NCBI RefSeq assembly: GCF_024181385.1
Contig: NZ_CP051305.1
Location: 2,170,001-2,234,000 of the forward strand
Length of the DNA: 64,000 nt
Direction: 5' to 3'
From: Treponema sp. OMZ 798
GTDB taxonomy: Bacteria > Spirochaetota > Spirochaetia > Treponematales > Treponemataceae
The notes under the pieces are model-generated. The model did not search any database. It was not told where the DNA came from and was given only the letters and a program-made list of their open reading frames with translations. Positions 16,780-25,184 of this stretch are shown piece after piece. The stretch's first letter is position 1. Each line of letters opens with the position of its first letter. Position numbers and translations under genes: made by a program.

Positions 16780-17988
16780 GGGCACCTCTAAAAACCCCCT
16801 TTAAAAAAGATTAAAAAAATGATAAAATGAGGTATGAAACAAAAAGGATTATTTGATGAAGAAGATCGTTTAAGAGTATTAAGTAACTTAGGTGATAGTC
16901 TTGAAAAATTAAACAAAAAAATAAATTGGGAAATATTCAAACCACTATTAAAAAAAGCATTAACCAAAGAGCCAAAAGGTTTAGGCGGAAGACCTGCATA
17001 CGATTATGTAATGATGTTTAAAATAATAATCTTACAAAAATTATACAACATAAGTGATGATCAAACGGAATATCAAATAAACGATCGGCTATCCTTTATG
17101 AGATTTTTAGGATTGGAATTAAAAGATAAAGTACCCGATTCAAAAACAATATGGCTTTTTAAAGAAAAACTCATTGAAGCGAGAGTATCAAAAAAGTTAT
17201 TTGAAAAGTTTGGAAAAGAATTAGCTAGAAATAACTTAATAGGAAAAGAGGGAACGATAATAGATGCGACAATAGTAGAAGCTCCGATACAGCATAACAG
17301 CAAAGATGAAAATGAACAAATTAAAAACGGAAAAATCCCTGAACAATGGCAAGAAGCAAAAAATAAGGCAAAATTATCACAAAAAGACTGTGATGCTAGG
17401 TGGACAAAGAAGCACAAACGTAGCTATTACGGTTATAAAGATCATATAAAAGTAGATAAAAAAAGTAAGCTTATATTGAAAGCAACTGTAACAGCAGCTA
17501 ATGTTCATGATAGTAAAGAATTAAAAAATTTAGTTGAAAAGGAAGATGAAAGATTATACGCAGATAGTGCCTATATAGGAGAAGAAATAGAGAGAGTTTT
17601 AAAAGCGAAAGGAATAGAAGGGCAAATTTGTGAAAGAGGAGCAAGAGGGAAACCTCTTAGTAAAAAACAAAAAATCGGTAACAGAAAAAAATCAAAAATA
17701 CGGGCGAGAGTCGAACATGTATTTGGCTTTATGACAAACTCAATGAAAGGTATATATGTAAGAACGATAGGATTAGCTCGTGCAACATTTTCGATAATAA
17801 TGATGAACTTAACATACAACTTATGCCGATATTGCTATCTAAAGAAATAAAATGAGGGAGCATATAGGTAATAAAATGAAAAGTAAGGGAACTTAAGATA
17901 AAGAATCCAAGTTTTACACTAGACAATTTATAAAAAAGCTACTAAAATAATAAATAGGTACACTAAAAATAGGTTTTTAGAGGTGCCC
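16780..17988 (+). mobile_element. Complete IS5-family insertion sequence, 1209 bp
   Basis: Ends are perfect 17-bp inverted repeats: gggcacctctaaaaacc at 16780-16796 and its complement at 17972-17988. It is flanked by a 4-bp direct repeat TAAA (16776-16779 and 17989-17992), as expected for the family. One transposase gene fills it. Intact ends, intact frame and matching target copies point to a recent insertion. Confidence 0.95.
16834..17850 (+). CDS. IS5-family DDE transposase
   Basis: 338 residues, full length. It catalyses cut-and-paste movement of the element. The N-terminal domain has the IS5 segment KGLGGRPAYDYVMMFKIIILQ. Catalytic residues are Asp in GTIIDATIVEAP, Asp in LYADSAYIG and Glu in RARVEHVFGFM. 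A GAGG site precedes ATG. The sequence is richer in A than its neighbours. No stop or frameshift is seen, so it should be active. Confidence 0.95.
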   Translation: MKQKGLFDEEDRLRVLSNLGDSLEKLNKKINWEIFKPLLKKALTKEPKGLGGRPAYDYVMMFKIIILQKLYNISDDQTEYQINDRLSFMRFLGLELKDKVPDSKTIWLFKEKLIEARVSKKLFEKFGKELARNNLIGKEGTIIDATIVEAPIQHNSKDENEQIKNGKIPEQWQEAKNKAKLSQKDCDARWTKKHKRSYYGYKDHIKVDKKSKLILKATVTAANVHDSKELKNLVEKEDERLYADSAYIGEEIERVLKAKGIEGQICERGARGKPLSKKQKIGNRKKSKIRARVEHVFGFMTNSMKGIYVRTIGLARATFSIIMMNLTYNLCRYCYLKK

Positions 17989-18648
17989 TAAAGAAGAATC
18001 AAAGACTTTTTTTCCCTCGCTTATAAAAATAATCTCATCGCAAATTTTTTCAAGCTCAACTGTTTGATGGCTCGAAATTAAAACCGAGCGGTTTTCGTCA
18101 AGCATAAAATTTCTTATAAGATCTAAAAATTCTTTTTTTGAAACAGGGTCTAAAAAATTAAGAGGTTCATCCAAAATCAACAACTCGGCCCCGTGGGAGA
18201 GAGCTATAGCAATTTGAAGCTTTTGCATAGTTCCCGAAGACAAGCCCGACAAAAACCTTGAAGGAGGAATTTTAAAATCTTTTAGGTACCTTTCGTAAAG
18301 CCCCTGATTCCAATTTTTGTAAACACCCGCAAAAAAGCTTCCAAGTTTTTTAGGCGTGAACCACAAGGACAAAAAACTGTCGTTTATAACAAAGCCGATT
18401 TTTTCCTTTATTTCTATATTTTCTCTTCTTAACTCATCCCCAAAGATAAATATCTTTCCGCTTTCGGGCAGGTACATATCGAGAAGAAGGCGGATAAGGG
18501 TTGTTTTCCCTGCCCCGTTTTCTCCTATTAAGCCCGTAACACAGCCCCGCGGAATCGAAAAAGAAATATCATCTAAAGAAAAAGCCTTTTTACCCCGCCC
18601 TATCGAAAATTTAAGTTTTTCAACTTTTAGTACCTCATCAGATATCAT
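17989..18648 (-). pseudogene. 5' fragment of the ABC ATPase (YtrB-like)
   Basis: The first 220 residues of the ATPase survive: Walker A GENGAGKTT, a signature-like LSSGTMQKLQIAIALSHG, Walker B LLILDEPLNFLDP and the switch His in LISSHQ. The reading frame then enters the IS and ends after three foreign residues (GHL). The truncated product keeps the nucleotide-binding core but lacks about 70 C-terminal residues. It starts 15 nt after the GntR gene. With the 16566-16779 fragment it was one gene. Confidence 0.9.
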
Positions 18649-18663
18649 AAAAACTCCTTGGAC

Positions 18664-19029
18664 TTAATAAATACGCCTGAGGATTTTATATAAATCCTCA
18701 GCATTTAGATTAATTTTTTTTGCTTGACTGCAAACCGCTTTTAATTTTTCTTCAATATTTTTTTTAATCGACTTTTCTATTTTTTTTAAATTTACATCGG
18801 CAACAAAATACCCCTTTGCAGGAACCGAATACAAAAAGCCCTCGCGGGCCAAATCCTCATAAGACCGCTTTGTGGTGATGATGCTCACACGGAGGGAAGC
18901 TGCCAAGGCCCTCATCGAAGGCAGGGCTTCCCCTTCCTTTAAGGTGCCGCTTAAAATTTGATTCTTTATACTTTCCGAAAGCTGCTCATAAAGAGGAACG
19001 CCCGAAGAGTTATTCAAAAAAATATTCAC
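18664..19029 (-). CDS. GntR-family regulator, YtrA subfamily
   Basis: 121 residues, the short YtrA form. An N-terminal winged helix (PLYEQLSESIKNQILSGTLKEGEALPSMRALAASLRVSIITTKRSYEDLAREGFLYS) is followed by a short dimerisation tail of charged helices. Such regulators repress their own ABC transporter operon. The start is GTG at 19029 with AGGAGG at 19040-19035; that ribosome site touches the palindromic operator. Because the ATPase downstream is broken, the regulator now controls a non-functional transporter. Confidence 0.9.
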   Translation of the reverse strand: MNIFLNNSSGVPLYEQLSESIKNQILSGTLKEGEALPSMRALAASLRVSIITTKRSYEDLAREGFLYSVPAKGYFVADVNLKKIEKSIKKNIEEKLKAVCSQAKKINLNAEDLYKILRRIY

Positions 19030-19038
19030 CCTCGCCTC

Positions 19039-19077
19039 CTGTTATTCTGTATATATTAAATATATACAGAATAACAG
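19039..19077. promoter_or_regulatory. 39-bp palindromic operator of the YtrA operon
   Basis: Perfect 19-bp arms CTGTTATTCTGTATATATT and their complement flank one central base. On the minus strand it spans the -10 box, the transcription start and the beginning of the ribosome site, so a bound dimer would block transcription of the GntR operon. The divergent MFS promoter lies 30 nt away. Confidence 0.85.
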
Positions 19078-19087
19078 ATTTTGTCAA
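19059..19087 (-). promoter_or_regulatory. Promoter of the GntR/ABC operon
   Basis: On the minus strand: TTGACA (19087-19082), 17-bp spacer, TATATT (19064-19059). The -10 box is in the middle of the palindrome. Confidence 0.7.
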
Positions 19088-19107
19088 GAGAAAATTTAAA
19101 AAACACC

Positions 19108-19135
19108 TTGACAATTTAGTAAAAAAATATAAAAT
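19108..19135 (+). promoter_or_regulatory. Promoter of the MFS gene
   Basis: TTGACA (19108-19113), 16-bp spacer, TAAAAT (19130-19135). A short leader with an AAGGA ribosome site follows. Confidence 0.6.
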
Positions 19136-19158
19136 AAATTACTCTTAAGGAAAATATA

Positions 19159-20403
19159 ATGAAAGCTTTTATAATTATTTGGTTCGGACAATTTATTTCG
19201 ATGCTGGGTTCGGCTCTTTCCGCCTTCGGACTTGGGATATGGATTTTTCAAAAAACCGGAAGCGCGGCTTCTTTTGCAATGAGTGCGGTGTGTACGGTCT
19301 TACCCGCCCTATTGTTTGCGCCCTTCGCAGGCTCGATTGCCGATAGAAAAAAACGTAAGGCTATTATTCTTCTTACCGACAGCATAGATGCTGTTTTAAA
19401 AATTTTAATAGTTGCCCTTCTCATCTTTAACAAACTTGAACTATGGATGGTTTATCCATTAGTTTTTATTTCAGGAACCTTGGGCACCTTCCAAAATCCG
19501 GCTTTTGGTGCATCGATTCCCATGCTTGTCCCTTCCGATAAACTTACCCAAGCCAACGGGCTTTTACAGTTTTCAGCCGCAATCCGAAATTTATTGGCTC
19601 CGGTCATAGCAGGTTTTTTATATCCTCTTATAGAATTAAAAGGCTTATTTATAATCGACTTTGCTTCATTCTTTTTTGCTTTATCCTCCATTGCTTTTAT
19701 AAGAATACCTCAGCCTTCAATTGAAAAAACAAAGGACTCCTTATTTTTAGCGGCTCTTAAAGACATGCAATATGCATGGAACTATCTTATACAAAAAAAA
19801 GGCTTAATGCAGATGATAGTTTTTTTTGCTTTTTTAAATTTTATTGCAAATATCTCAATAATTTTACTGGGCCCGCTTATGATGAGTGTTTACAACTCTC
19901 AAGTTTACGGCAATGTACAAGCAGGGATAGGACTTGCCATGATTTTAGGAGGACTTTGTTCAAGTCTAATTCCGGATACAAAAAATAAGATAAAGCGTAT
20001 TCTTTTAATTCTAGCTCTGTGCAGCATAGGACCTATAGTTTCAGGCCTAAGTCTAAATTGGCTGATCATTGCAGCCGGCTTTTTTATTTTTATGTTTCCC
20101 GTTCCATATGTAAACACACTCTTAATGTCTATTTTTCAAACAAAGATAGAAGGCAATGTTTTAGGAAGGGTTGGAGCGCTTATGACTGCTATTTTACAGG
20201 CAATAATACCTATAGCTTATCTATGCGCAGGCCCTCTTGCCGATTATGTTTTTGAACCTCTTATGAATGAAAAGGGACGAGGCATAGGACTCATATTTAT
20301 TATATCCGGTATGCTGCTAATTATATGTTGTTTCCTTATGCGTTTAAACAAAACCGTAACAAGCATCGAAAAAAGACTTCCCGATTATATAGACAATCAA
20401 TAA
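19159..20403 (+). CDS. MFS transporter, DHA3 drug-efflux type
   Basis: 414 residues with about 12 membrane segments. The loop 2-3 motif reads GSIADRKKRKAIILLTDS, the signature of H+-coupled exporters, and the whole sequence resembles MefA/YfiS-like macrolide efflux proteins. The real substrate is unknown. It is divergent from the GntR operon; its promoter is close to the palindrome, so cross-regulation is possible but unproven. The start has AAGGA about 9 nt upstream. Confidence 0.85.
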   Translation: MKAFIIIWFGQFISMLGSALSAFGLGIWIFQKTGSAASFAMSAVCTVLPALLFAPFAGSIADRKKRKAIILLTDSIDAVLKILIVALLIFNKLELWMVYPLVFISGTLGTFQNPAFGASIPMLVPSDKLTQANGLLQFSAAIRNLLAPVIAGFLYPLIELKGLFIIDFASFFFALSSIAFIRIPQPSIEKTKDSLFLAALKDMQYAWNYLIQKKGLMQMIVFFAFLNFIANISIILLGPLMMSVYNSQVYGNVQAGIGLAMILGGLCSSLIPDTKNKIKRILLILALCSIGPIVSGLSLNWLIIAAGFFIFMFPVPYVNTLLMSIFQTKIEGNVLGRVGALMTAILQAIIPIAYLCAGPLADYVFEPLMNEKGRGIGLIFIISGMLLIICCFLMRLNKTVTSIEKRLPDYIDNQ

Positions 20404-20455
20404 GAATTCAAACGCACCTCAATCGTAAAAACTTATATTAAAATTTTCATCGGTC

Positions 20456-20484
20456 TTGATTTTTGATATTTTTCGTATTATACT
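20456..20484 (+). promoter_or_regulatory. Promoter of the cbiK-cbiL-cbiA operon
   Basis: TTGATT (20456-20461), 17-bp spacer, TATACT (20479-20484). The leader of about 37 nt is too short for a cobalamin riboswitch. Confidence 0.6.
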
Positions 20485-20527
20485 GAATTCCGCCAGTTTA
20501 AAATCAAACACATAAAAGGAAGAAATA

Positions 20528-21283
20528 ATGAAAAAAGCCCTTGTTATAGCAAGTTTCGGCACAAGTTATGCCGACACAAGAGAAAAAACAATCGATGTTA
20601 TCGAAAAAGAAGCTGCCGGCAGGTTTAAAAATTACGATGTTTTTAAGGCCTATACTTCAAACATGGTTAGAGCCATCCTAAAAAAAAGAGACTCTATCAA
20701 TGTTGCATCTCCTAAAGAACTCATAGACGATTTAAAAGAAAAAGGATTTTCCGAAATTTACATACAGCCGACCCACATAATTCCCGGGGAAGAATATGAA
20801 AAGCTGCAACTTGAAAATACGGTTTTAGGTCAGCCCCTCTTACATGAAAATACGGACTTTGACGAAATTATAAAAGCTCTCGATTTAAAAAAGCCCAAAG
20901 AGGATGAGGCAATAGTTTTTATGGGTCACGGCTCTTCACATGAGGCAGACAAATTTTATGATATCATGCAAAATAAACTCAATGCAATGGGCTTTGAAAA
21001 CGTATTGATAGGAACCGTTGAAGGTTCTGTAGAACTAAAAGATATCCTACCTATTCTTGCCGAGCGCAAAATAAAAAAAATTGAACTGTACCCCTTTATG
21101 ATGGTTGCAGGCGACCATGCCCACAACGATATGGCCGGCGATGAAGAAGACAGCTGGTACACCATTTTAAAAAACGAGGGATACGAAGTTAATGCCAATC
21201 TAAAAGGCTTGGGGGAATTCCCGATGATTAGAGAAATAATTTATAAATCTTTAGAAAATACAATCAATTGCAGCAGAGGTTAA
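20528..21283 (+). CDS. cbiK: Sirohydrochlorin cobaltochelatase CbiK
   Basis: 251 residues. Inserts cobalt into sirohydrochlorin in the anaerobic route to cobalamin. The family start KKALVIASFGTSYADTREKTI is present, with the metal-binding histidines in FMGHGSSHEAD and MMVAGDHAHNDMAGDE. No signal peptide is seen, so it is the cytoplasmic form. First gene of a tight three-gene operon (1-nt gap, then ATGA overlap). Confidence 0.93.
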   Translation: MKKALVIASFGTSYADTREKTIDVIEKEAAGRFKNYDVFKAYTSNMVRAILKKRDSINVASPKELIDDLKEKGFSEIYIQPTHIIPGEEYEKLQLENTVLGQPLLHENTDFDEIIKALDLKKPKEDEAIVFMGHGSSHEADKFYDIMQNKLNAMGFENVLIGTVEGSVELKDILPILAERKIKKIELYPFMMVAGDHAHNDMAGDEEDSWYTILKNEGYEVNANLKGLGEFPMIREIIYKSLENTINCSRG

Positions 21284-21284
21284 A

Positions 21285-21947
21285 ATGAAAAATATTTTTG
21301 CAGTAGGAACAGGCCCCGGAGCTACGGAATATCTTACATTACAGGCAGTCAAAACCCTTGAAAACGCAGATCTTATTTTTGCCCCCAATAACAAGGGAAA
21401 AAACATGGCCTTAGATACGGTAAGGGAATTCATAAACGATAAAAAGGTTATTCCCCTTAACTTTCCGATGGGTTCGGTTCCAAGAGAGGATTATAAGATT
21501 AAGGCAGAAAGTATAATTGAAGAAACAAAAGAAAATTCAAACTCGGTTATTTTGACCATAGGCGATCCTATGATATACAGCACCTTTCTTTATATGATGC
21601 CCTATTTTAAAATTCCTGGAATTAATTTGCAAATTATTTCAGGAATTCCTTCTTCCGTAGCAGCAGCAGGAAGAGCACAAATTCCTCTTGCCGAAAAAGG
21701 AGAGATCCTTACAATCACAGACCACTTAAGTGCATCAATTTTAAATACATCTACCTCTATAGCTCTTCTAAAAACATCTAAGCAAAAAAATCTTGCCATA
21801 AAAGAATTTGAAAAAAACGGCTTTGACTATGTTTACGTAAAAAGAGCAACAATGGAACATGAATCAATCCTTTCCAAAAATGAAAAAGAAAAAATTTTGG
21901 AAGATGAAGATTATATATCCTTAATGATCGCCCATAAAATAAAATGA
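21285..21947 (+). CDS. cbiL: Precorrin-2 C20-methyltransferase CbiL
   Basis: 220 residues. Adds a methyl group from SAM at C20 of (cobalt-)precorrin-2, the step after CbiK. SAM-binding motifs are GTGPGATEYLTLQAVKTLENAD at the N-terminus and ILTIGDPMIYSTF in the middle, then ISGIPSSVAAAGRAQIPLA, which is typical of the C20 enzyme. The start follows the cbiK stop by 1 nt. The other ring methylases are not in the window. Confidence 0.9.
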   Translation: MKNIFAVGTGPGATEYLTLQAVKTLENADLIFAPNNKGKNMALDTVREFINDKKVIPLNFPMGSVPREDYKIKAESIIEETKENSNSVILTIGDPMIYSTFLYMMPYFKIPGINLQIISGIPSSVAAAGRAQIPLAEKGEILTITDHLSASILNTSTSIALLKTSKQKNLAIKEFEKNGFDYVYVKRATMEHESILSKNEKEKILEDEDYISLMIAHKIK

Positions 21948-23233
21948 AAGGCATAATGATATCCGCACCGAACAGCAATTCGGGAAAAACCATTGTATCT
22001 TCAGCCCTTCTTTATTCTTTAAAAAAAGAAGGCTTTGATATATCGGCCTTTAAAACGGGTCCGGATCAAGTTGACCGGAAGATTCTTGAAATAATTTCAG
22101 GTAAACGGGCCGGCAACCTCGACCCCTTTATGATGGGGCAAAAGGGAATGGAATTTTCCCTTAATATCTCCGATTCGGAATATGCTCTGATTGAGGGCGT
22201 AATGGGCTGTTTTGACGGAATAGGCACTACTCCGGAAAACTCATCCTTTGATACGGCAGAAAAAATCGGAAGCGGTATCGTATTAGTCTATGCACCTCAA
22301 GGCGAAATGTTTACAATTATTCCTAAACTAAAAGGGATGATAGATTTTTCAAAAAACAGAATAAGGGGAATTATACTTAATAAGACCAATCCTAAACTCT
22401 ATCCTATTTACAAGAAGATGATAGAAGATAACCTTGAACTGCAAGTCTTGGGTTTTTTTCCTAAAATCCCCGAATTCGAAATTGAAGAATCGGGACTTGG
22501 TCTCGACATAGATGAAAGGCTCAAGGACGAAAAATTTTTAGAAGTCTTATATAAAATCGTAAAAGAAAATATAGACATTCAAAAATTTTTAAACTTATTT
22601 CAGCCTCTTAAAACCGGTACCAAGATAGACATAAGAAAAACGAAGACACGCACTGCAATCGCAATGGATGAGGCCTTTAATTTATACTATTCCGAAAATA
22701 TATTTTTACTTGAAAAAAGCACTGAGGTCAGTTATTTTTCTCCTCTCAAAGATGCAAAACTGCCTGACTGTGATTTTTTATATTTCGGCAGCGGACAAAT
22801 AAATAAATACAAGGAAGCTCTTTCAAAAAACATTCCGATGAAAACGGCTGTCAAAAAATTTGCCGAAACCGGAGGACGCATACTGGCTGAAGGCGAAGCT
22901 CTCTCCTATCTTTTTGAAGACCGTGACGGTTTTAAAATGTGCGGAATTTTTCAAGGTTCGGTTGAAAGTACACGCAGCCTGCACAATTTCGGATATAAGC
23001 AGCTTGAATTTAACCAAGACTGTATTTTAGGAAAAAAGGGAACCCTTTTAAATGCGGCCGAATATCATAAGTCAAAGGCCCTTACTACAGCACCAACTAT
23101 TGCTATAGTCAAAAAACCACATTCAAATTTAAGCTTTGAGGACTGCTATGTATACAAAAATTGCCTAGGCCTTTTTCAAAACGTTCATTTTATATATAAG
23201 CTTGAAAATTTTTATAATCTTATACAAAGATAG
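21944..23233 (+). CDS. cbiA: CbiA-like cobyrinate a,c-diamide synthase, glutaminase cysteine missing
   Basis: 429 residues. The N-terminal ATP-binding domain has APNSNSGKTIVSSALL and KTGPDQVDRKIL...GNLDPFMM, in the order of CbiA. The C-terminal class I glutaminase domain lacks its nucleophile: where CbiA has AECGG, this protein reads AEGEA, with Gly at residue 317 (22892-22894). The family would use glutamine to amidate the a and c side chains; this copy may use free ammonia or be a divergent relative. It overlaps cbiL by 4 nt. Confidence 0.75.
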   Translation: MKGIMISAPNSNSGKTIVSSALLYSLKKEGFDISAFKTGPDQVDRKILEIISGKRAGNLDPFMMGQKGMEFSLNISDSEYALIEGVMGCFDGIGTTPENSSFDTAEKIGSGIVLVYAPQGEMFTIIPKLKGMIDFSKNRIRGIILNKTNPKLYPIYKKMIEDNLELQVLGFFPKIPEFEIEESGLGLDIDERLKDEKFLEVLYKIVKENIDIQKFLNLFQPLKTGTKIDIRKTKTRTAIAMDEAFNLYYSENIFLLEKSTEVSYFSPLKDAKLPDCDFLYFGSGQINKYKEALSKNIPMKTAVKKFAETGGRILAEGEALSYLFEDRDGFKMCGIFQGSVESTRSLHNFGYKQLEFNQDCILGKKGTLLNAAEYHKSKALTTAPTIAIVKKPHSNLSFEDCYVYKNCLGLFQNVHFIYKLENFYNLIQR

Positions 23234-23261
23234 AATGAAAATTTTATTTTATCAAAAATTA

Positions 23262-23290
23262 TAGACTTTTTCTTTAGAATATAATACAAT
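23262..23290 (+). promoter_or_regulatory. Promoter abutting the HD-GYP gene
   Basis: TAGACT (23262-23267), 17-bp spacer, TACAAT (23285-23290), 6 nt to ATG at 23297. No ribosome site. Predicted leaderless transcript. Confidence 0.55.
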
Positions 23291-23296
23291 GTGATT

Positions 23297-24550
23297 ATGA
23301 TAGAGAAAAATAAATACAAAGAGCTGTCAAAAGAAGAAATTCTCGTCAAAATCCTTGAAACGGAATCCTTGATACATAGTGTTCAAGACGTTGATGTTCT
23401 GTTGGAACAAATACTTACTGAAGCTAGGAGTGTTGTAAATGCCGATGCCGGCTCAATATATATAGCTGAAGGAGACAGACTTGCCATAAGGTATGCTCAA
23501 AATGATACCTTACAAAAAAAACTACCGGCAGGAAAAAAACTCCCTTACATTTTTTTTGATTTTCCCATAAGCAATTCAACCATCGCAGGGTGTGCAGCAA
23601 ATACAAAAAAACTGGTCAATGTTCCTGATGTATACAATATCGATCCCTCTTTACCCTTTAAGTTCGGAAAAGCTACAGACGAAAAAACAGGTTATAAAAC
23701 CGTTTCCAATTTAACTATTCCAATTCTTTCTATGTCGGGAATGCTCTTAGGAGTTCTTCAAGTTCTAAATGCCCTCGATAAGGACGGTAAGCCGGACACA
23801 TTTTCCCATGATGATGAAATCTACTTAAGCCATTTTGCTTCAAATGCGGGCATAGCCCTTGAACATGCCTTTTTAACAAGGTCGATGGTTTTACGCATGA
23901 TCAAGATGGCTGAGCTTAGGGATCCCAAAGAAACCGGAATGCACGTAAATAGGGTAGCAAACTACTCCGTCGAAATTTATGACAGATGGGCTTTTAATAA
24001 CGGAATACCTATGTCTGAGCAGACAAGATATCGGGACTCCCTAAAAATAGCATCAATGCTCCATGATGTCGGGAAGGTTGCAATCTCGGACACGATTTTA
24101 AAAAAGGCCGGAAAGCTGACCGATGAAGAATTTGCAACTATGAAAACTCACACATGGCTGGGAGCCCGCCTCTTTAATGCAGATGAATCCAATCTTGATA
24201 AGCTTTCAATGGAAATAGCGCTCCGTCACCATGAAAACTGGGACGGTACAGGATATCCCGGCAATATAGATTTGCAGACAGGAAAGGCTCTCAAAATAGA
24301 TAAAAATACGGGATATGCACAAGGCCTTTGCGGAGAAGAGATTCCTCTTGGGGCAAGAATTGTAGCAATGGCCGATGTCTATGATGCCCTTTCATCAAAA
24401 CGCTCCTACAAAGATTCTTGGACAGAGGAAGATATACTTGCCGAAGTAAAAAATATGAGCGGGAAAAAATTCGATCCTCAAATAGTAGAAGCTTTTTTTG
24501 AGGTTTTGGAAAGAATTCAAGCTATTAAGGCTCACTTTGTAGATGAGTAA
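23297..24550 (+). CDS. GAF - HD-GYP phosphodiesterase
   Basis: 417 residues. A GAF sensor domain (about residues 20-190, LLEQILTEARSVVNADAGSIYI) is followed by an HD-GYP domain with MLHDVGKVAISD, the KTHTWLGARL helix, LRHHENWDGTGYPGNID and ARIVAMADVYDALSSKRSYK. The HD and GYP residues are intact, so it should hydrolyse cyclic di-GMP. ATG at 23297 is preferred over GTG at 23291, which touches the -10 box. The ligand of the GAF domain is unknown. The next gene converges 2 nt after the stop. Confidence 0.92.
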   Translation: MIEKNKYKELSKEEILVKILETESLIHSVQDVDVLLEQILTEARSVVNADAGSIYIAEGDRLAIRYAQNDTLQKKLPAGKKLPYIFFDFPISNSTIAGCAANTKKLVNVPDVYNIDPSLPFKFGKATDEKTGYKTVSNLTIPILSMSGMLLGVLQVLNALDKDGKPDTFSHDDEIYLSHFASNAGIALEHAFLTRSMVLRMIKMAELRDPKETGMHVNRVANYSVEIYDRWAFNNGIPMSEQTRYRDSLKIASMLHDVGKVAISDTILKKAGKLTDEEFATMKTHTWLGARLFNADESNLDKLSMEIALRHHENWDGTGYPGNIDLQTGKALKIDKNTGYAQGLCGEEIPLGARIVAMADVYDALSSKRSYKDSWTEEDILAEVKNMSGKKFDPQIVEAFFEVLERIQAIKAHFVDE

Positions 24551-24552
24551 AC

Positions 24553-24912
24553 CTAGACCTTAAAATAAAAAATATAGGTTAATAAGAGGGCTAAAGAACC
24601 TATAACAATGCTGTAAATCCACCAAGGAAGAGGATCATCATATTTATTGGATTTATATTTTGAGCGGTATTCTCTTAACTTATTCCTGTGATATTTTTTT
24701 GTGTTCTTATTTGCATCGGAGCTGACGGCAAAACCGCAAGAGGGACATCCGTTTATAAATTCATCAGTATGCCCCATATAGTTACAAGAAGGGCATCTTA
24801 CCGAAGCAAAAAAACGGCCGCAATGAGGACAAACCTTTGTATTCCGCTTTACCTCTTGCCCGCAGTTTTCACAAAAAAACTTAGGTGAATGCCCTTTTAG
24901 TACCTTACCCAT
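24553..24912 (-). CDS. Double zinc-ribbon membrane protein
   Basis: 119 residues. Three CxxC pairs in the first 60 residues (FCENCGQ, CPHCGRF, CPSCNYMGHTDEFINGCPSCGF) form zinc ribbons. A basic linker follows, then one membrane segment near the C-terminus (WWIYSIVIGSLALLLTYIFYF). The function is unknown. It lies 6 nt after the FmdB-like gene and its stop nearly touches that of the HD-GYP gene. Confidence 0.75.
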   Translation of the reverse strand: MGKVLKGHSPKFFCENCGQEVKRNTKVCPHCGRFFASVRCPSCNYMGHTDEFINGCPSCGFAVSSDANKNTKKYHRNKLREYRSKYKSNKYDDPLPWWIYSIVIGSLALLLTYIFYFKV

Positions 24913-24918
24913 AAAATC

Positions 24919-25167
24919 CTAGTGCTTACATGTTGCGCATGACGATGAAGAACAACTTGAACAACCGCCTGATGCAGCCTTTGGCCCGGAAGAGGAGTCA
25001 TTTACATAAAAACCCGATCCTCTAAAATTAATTCCTAAGCCTCCCGAAATAACCCTTCTTACAGGCTTACCGCACTCAGGACAGACAGAGATAGGGTCAT
25101 CACTCATTCTCTGAAAAACTTCAAAATCATGACCGCAAGAATCGCATACATACTCATAAGTCGGCAT
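24919..25167 (-). CDS. FmdB-family zinc-ribbon protein
   Basis: 82 residues. The family N-terminus MPTYEYVCDSCGHDFEVFQRMSD, a second CPECGKPV pair and GGLGINFRGSGFYVND are all present. The tail is rich in Ser and Cys (GCSSCSSSSCATCKH), which is common in this family. FmdB-like proteins are thought to be regulatory or metal-handling; the role is not established. It is 17 nt after the lipoprotein gene, in an apparent operon running from ileS. Confidence 0.88.
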   Translation of the reverse strand: MPTYEYVCDSCGHDFEVFQRMSDDPISVCPECGKPVRRVISGGLGINFRGSGFYVNDSSSGPKAASGGCSSCSSSSCATCKH

Positions 25168-25184
25168 CTTTAAACTCCTATAGC

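Noticed and set aside
20491..20527. Cobalamin riboswitch before cbiK
   Set aside because: The leader is too short and has no B12-box-like sequence.
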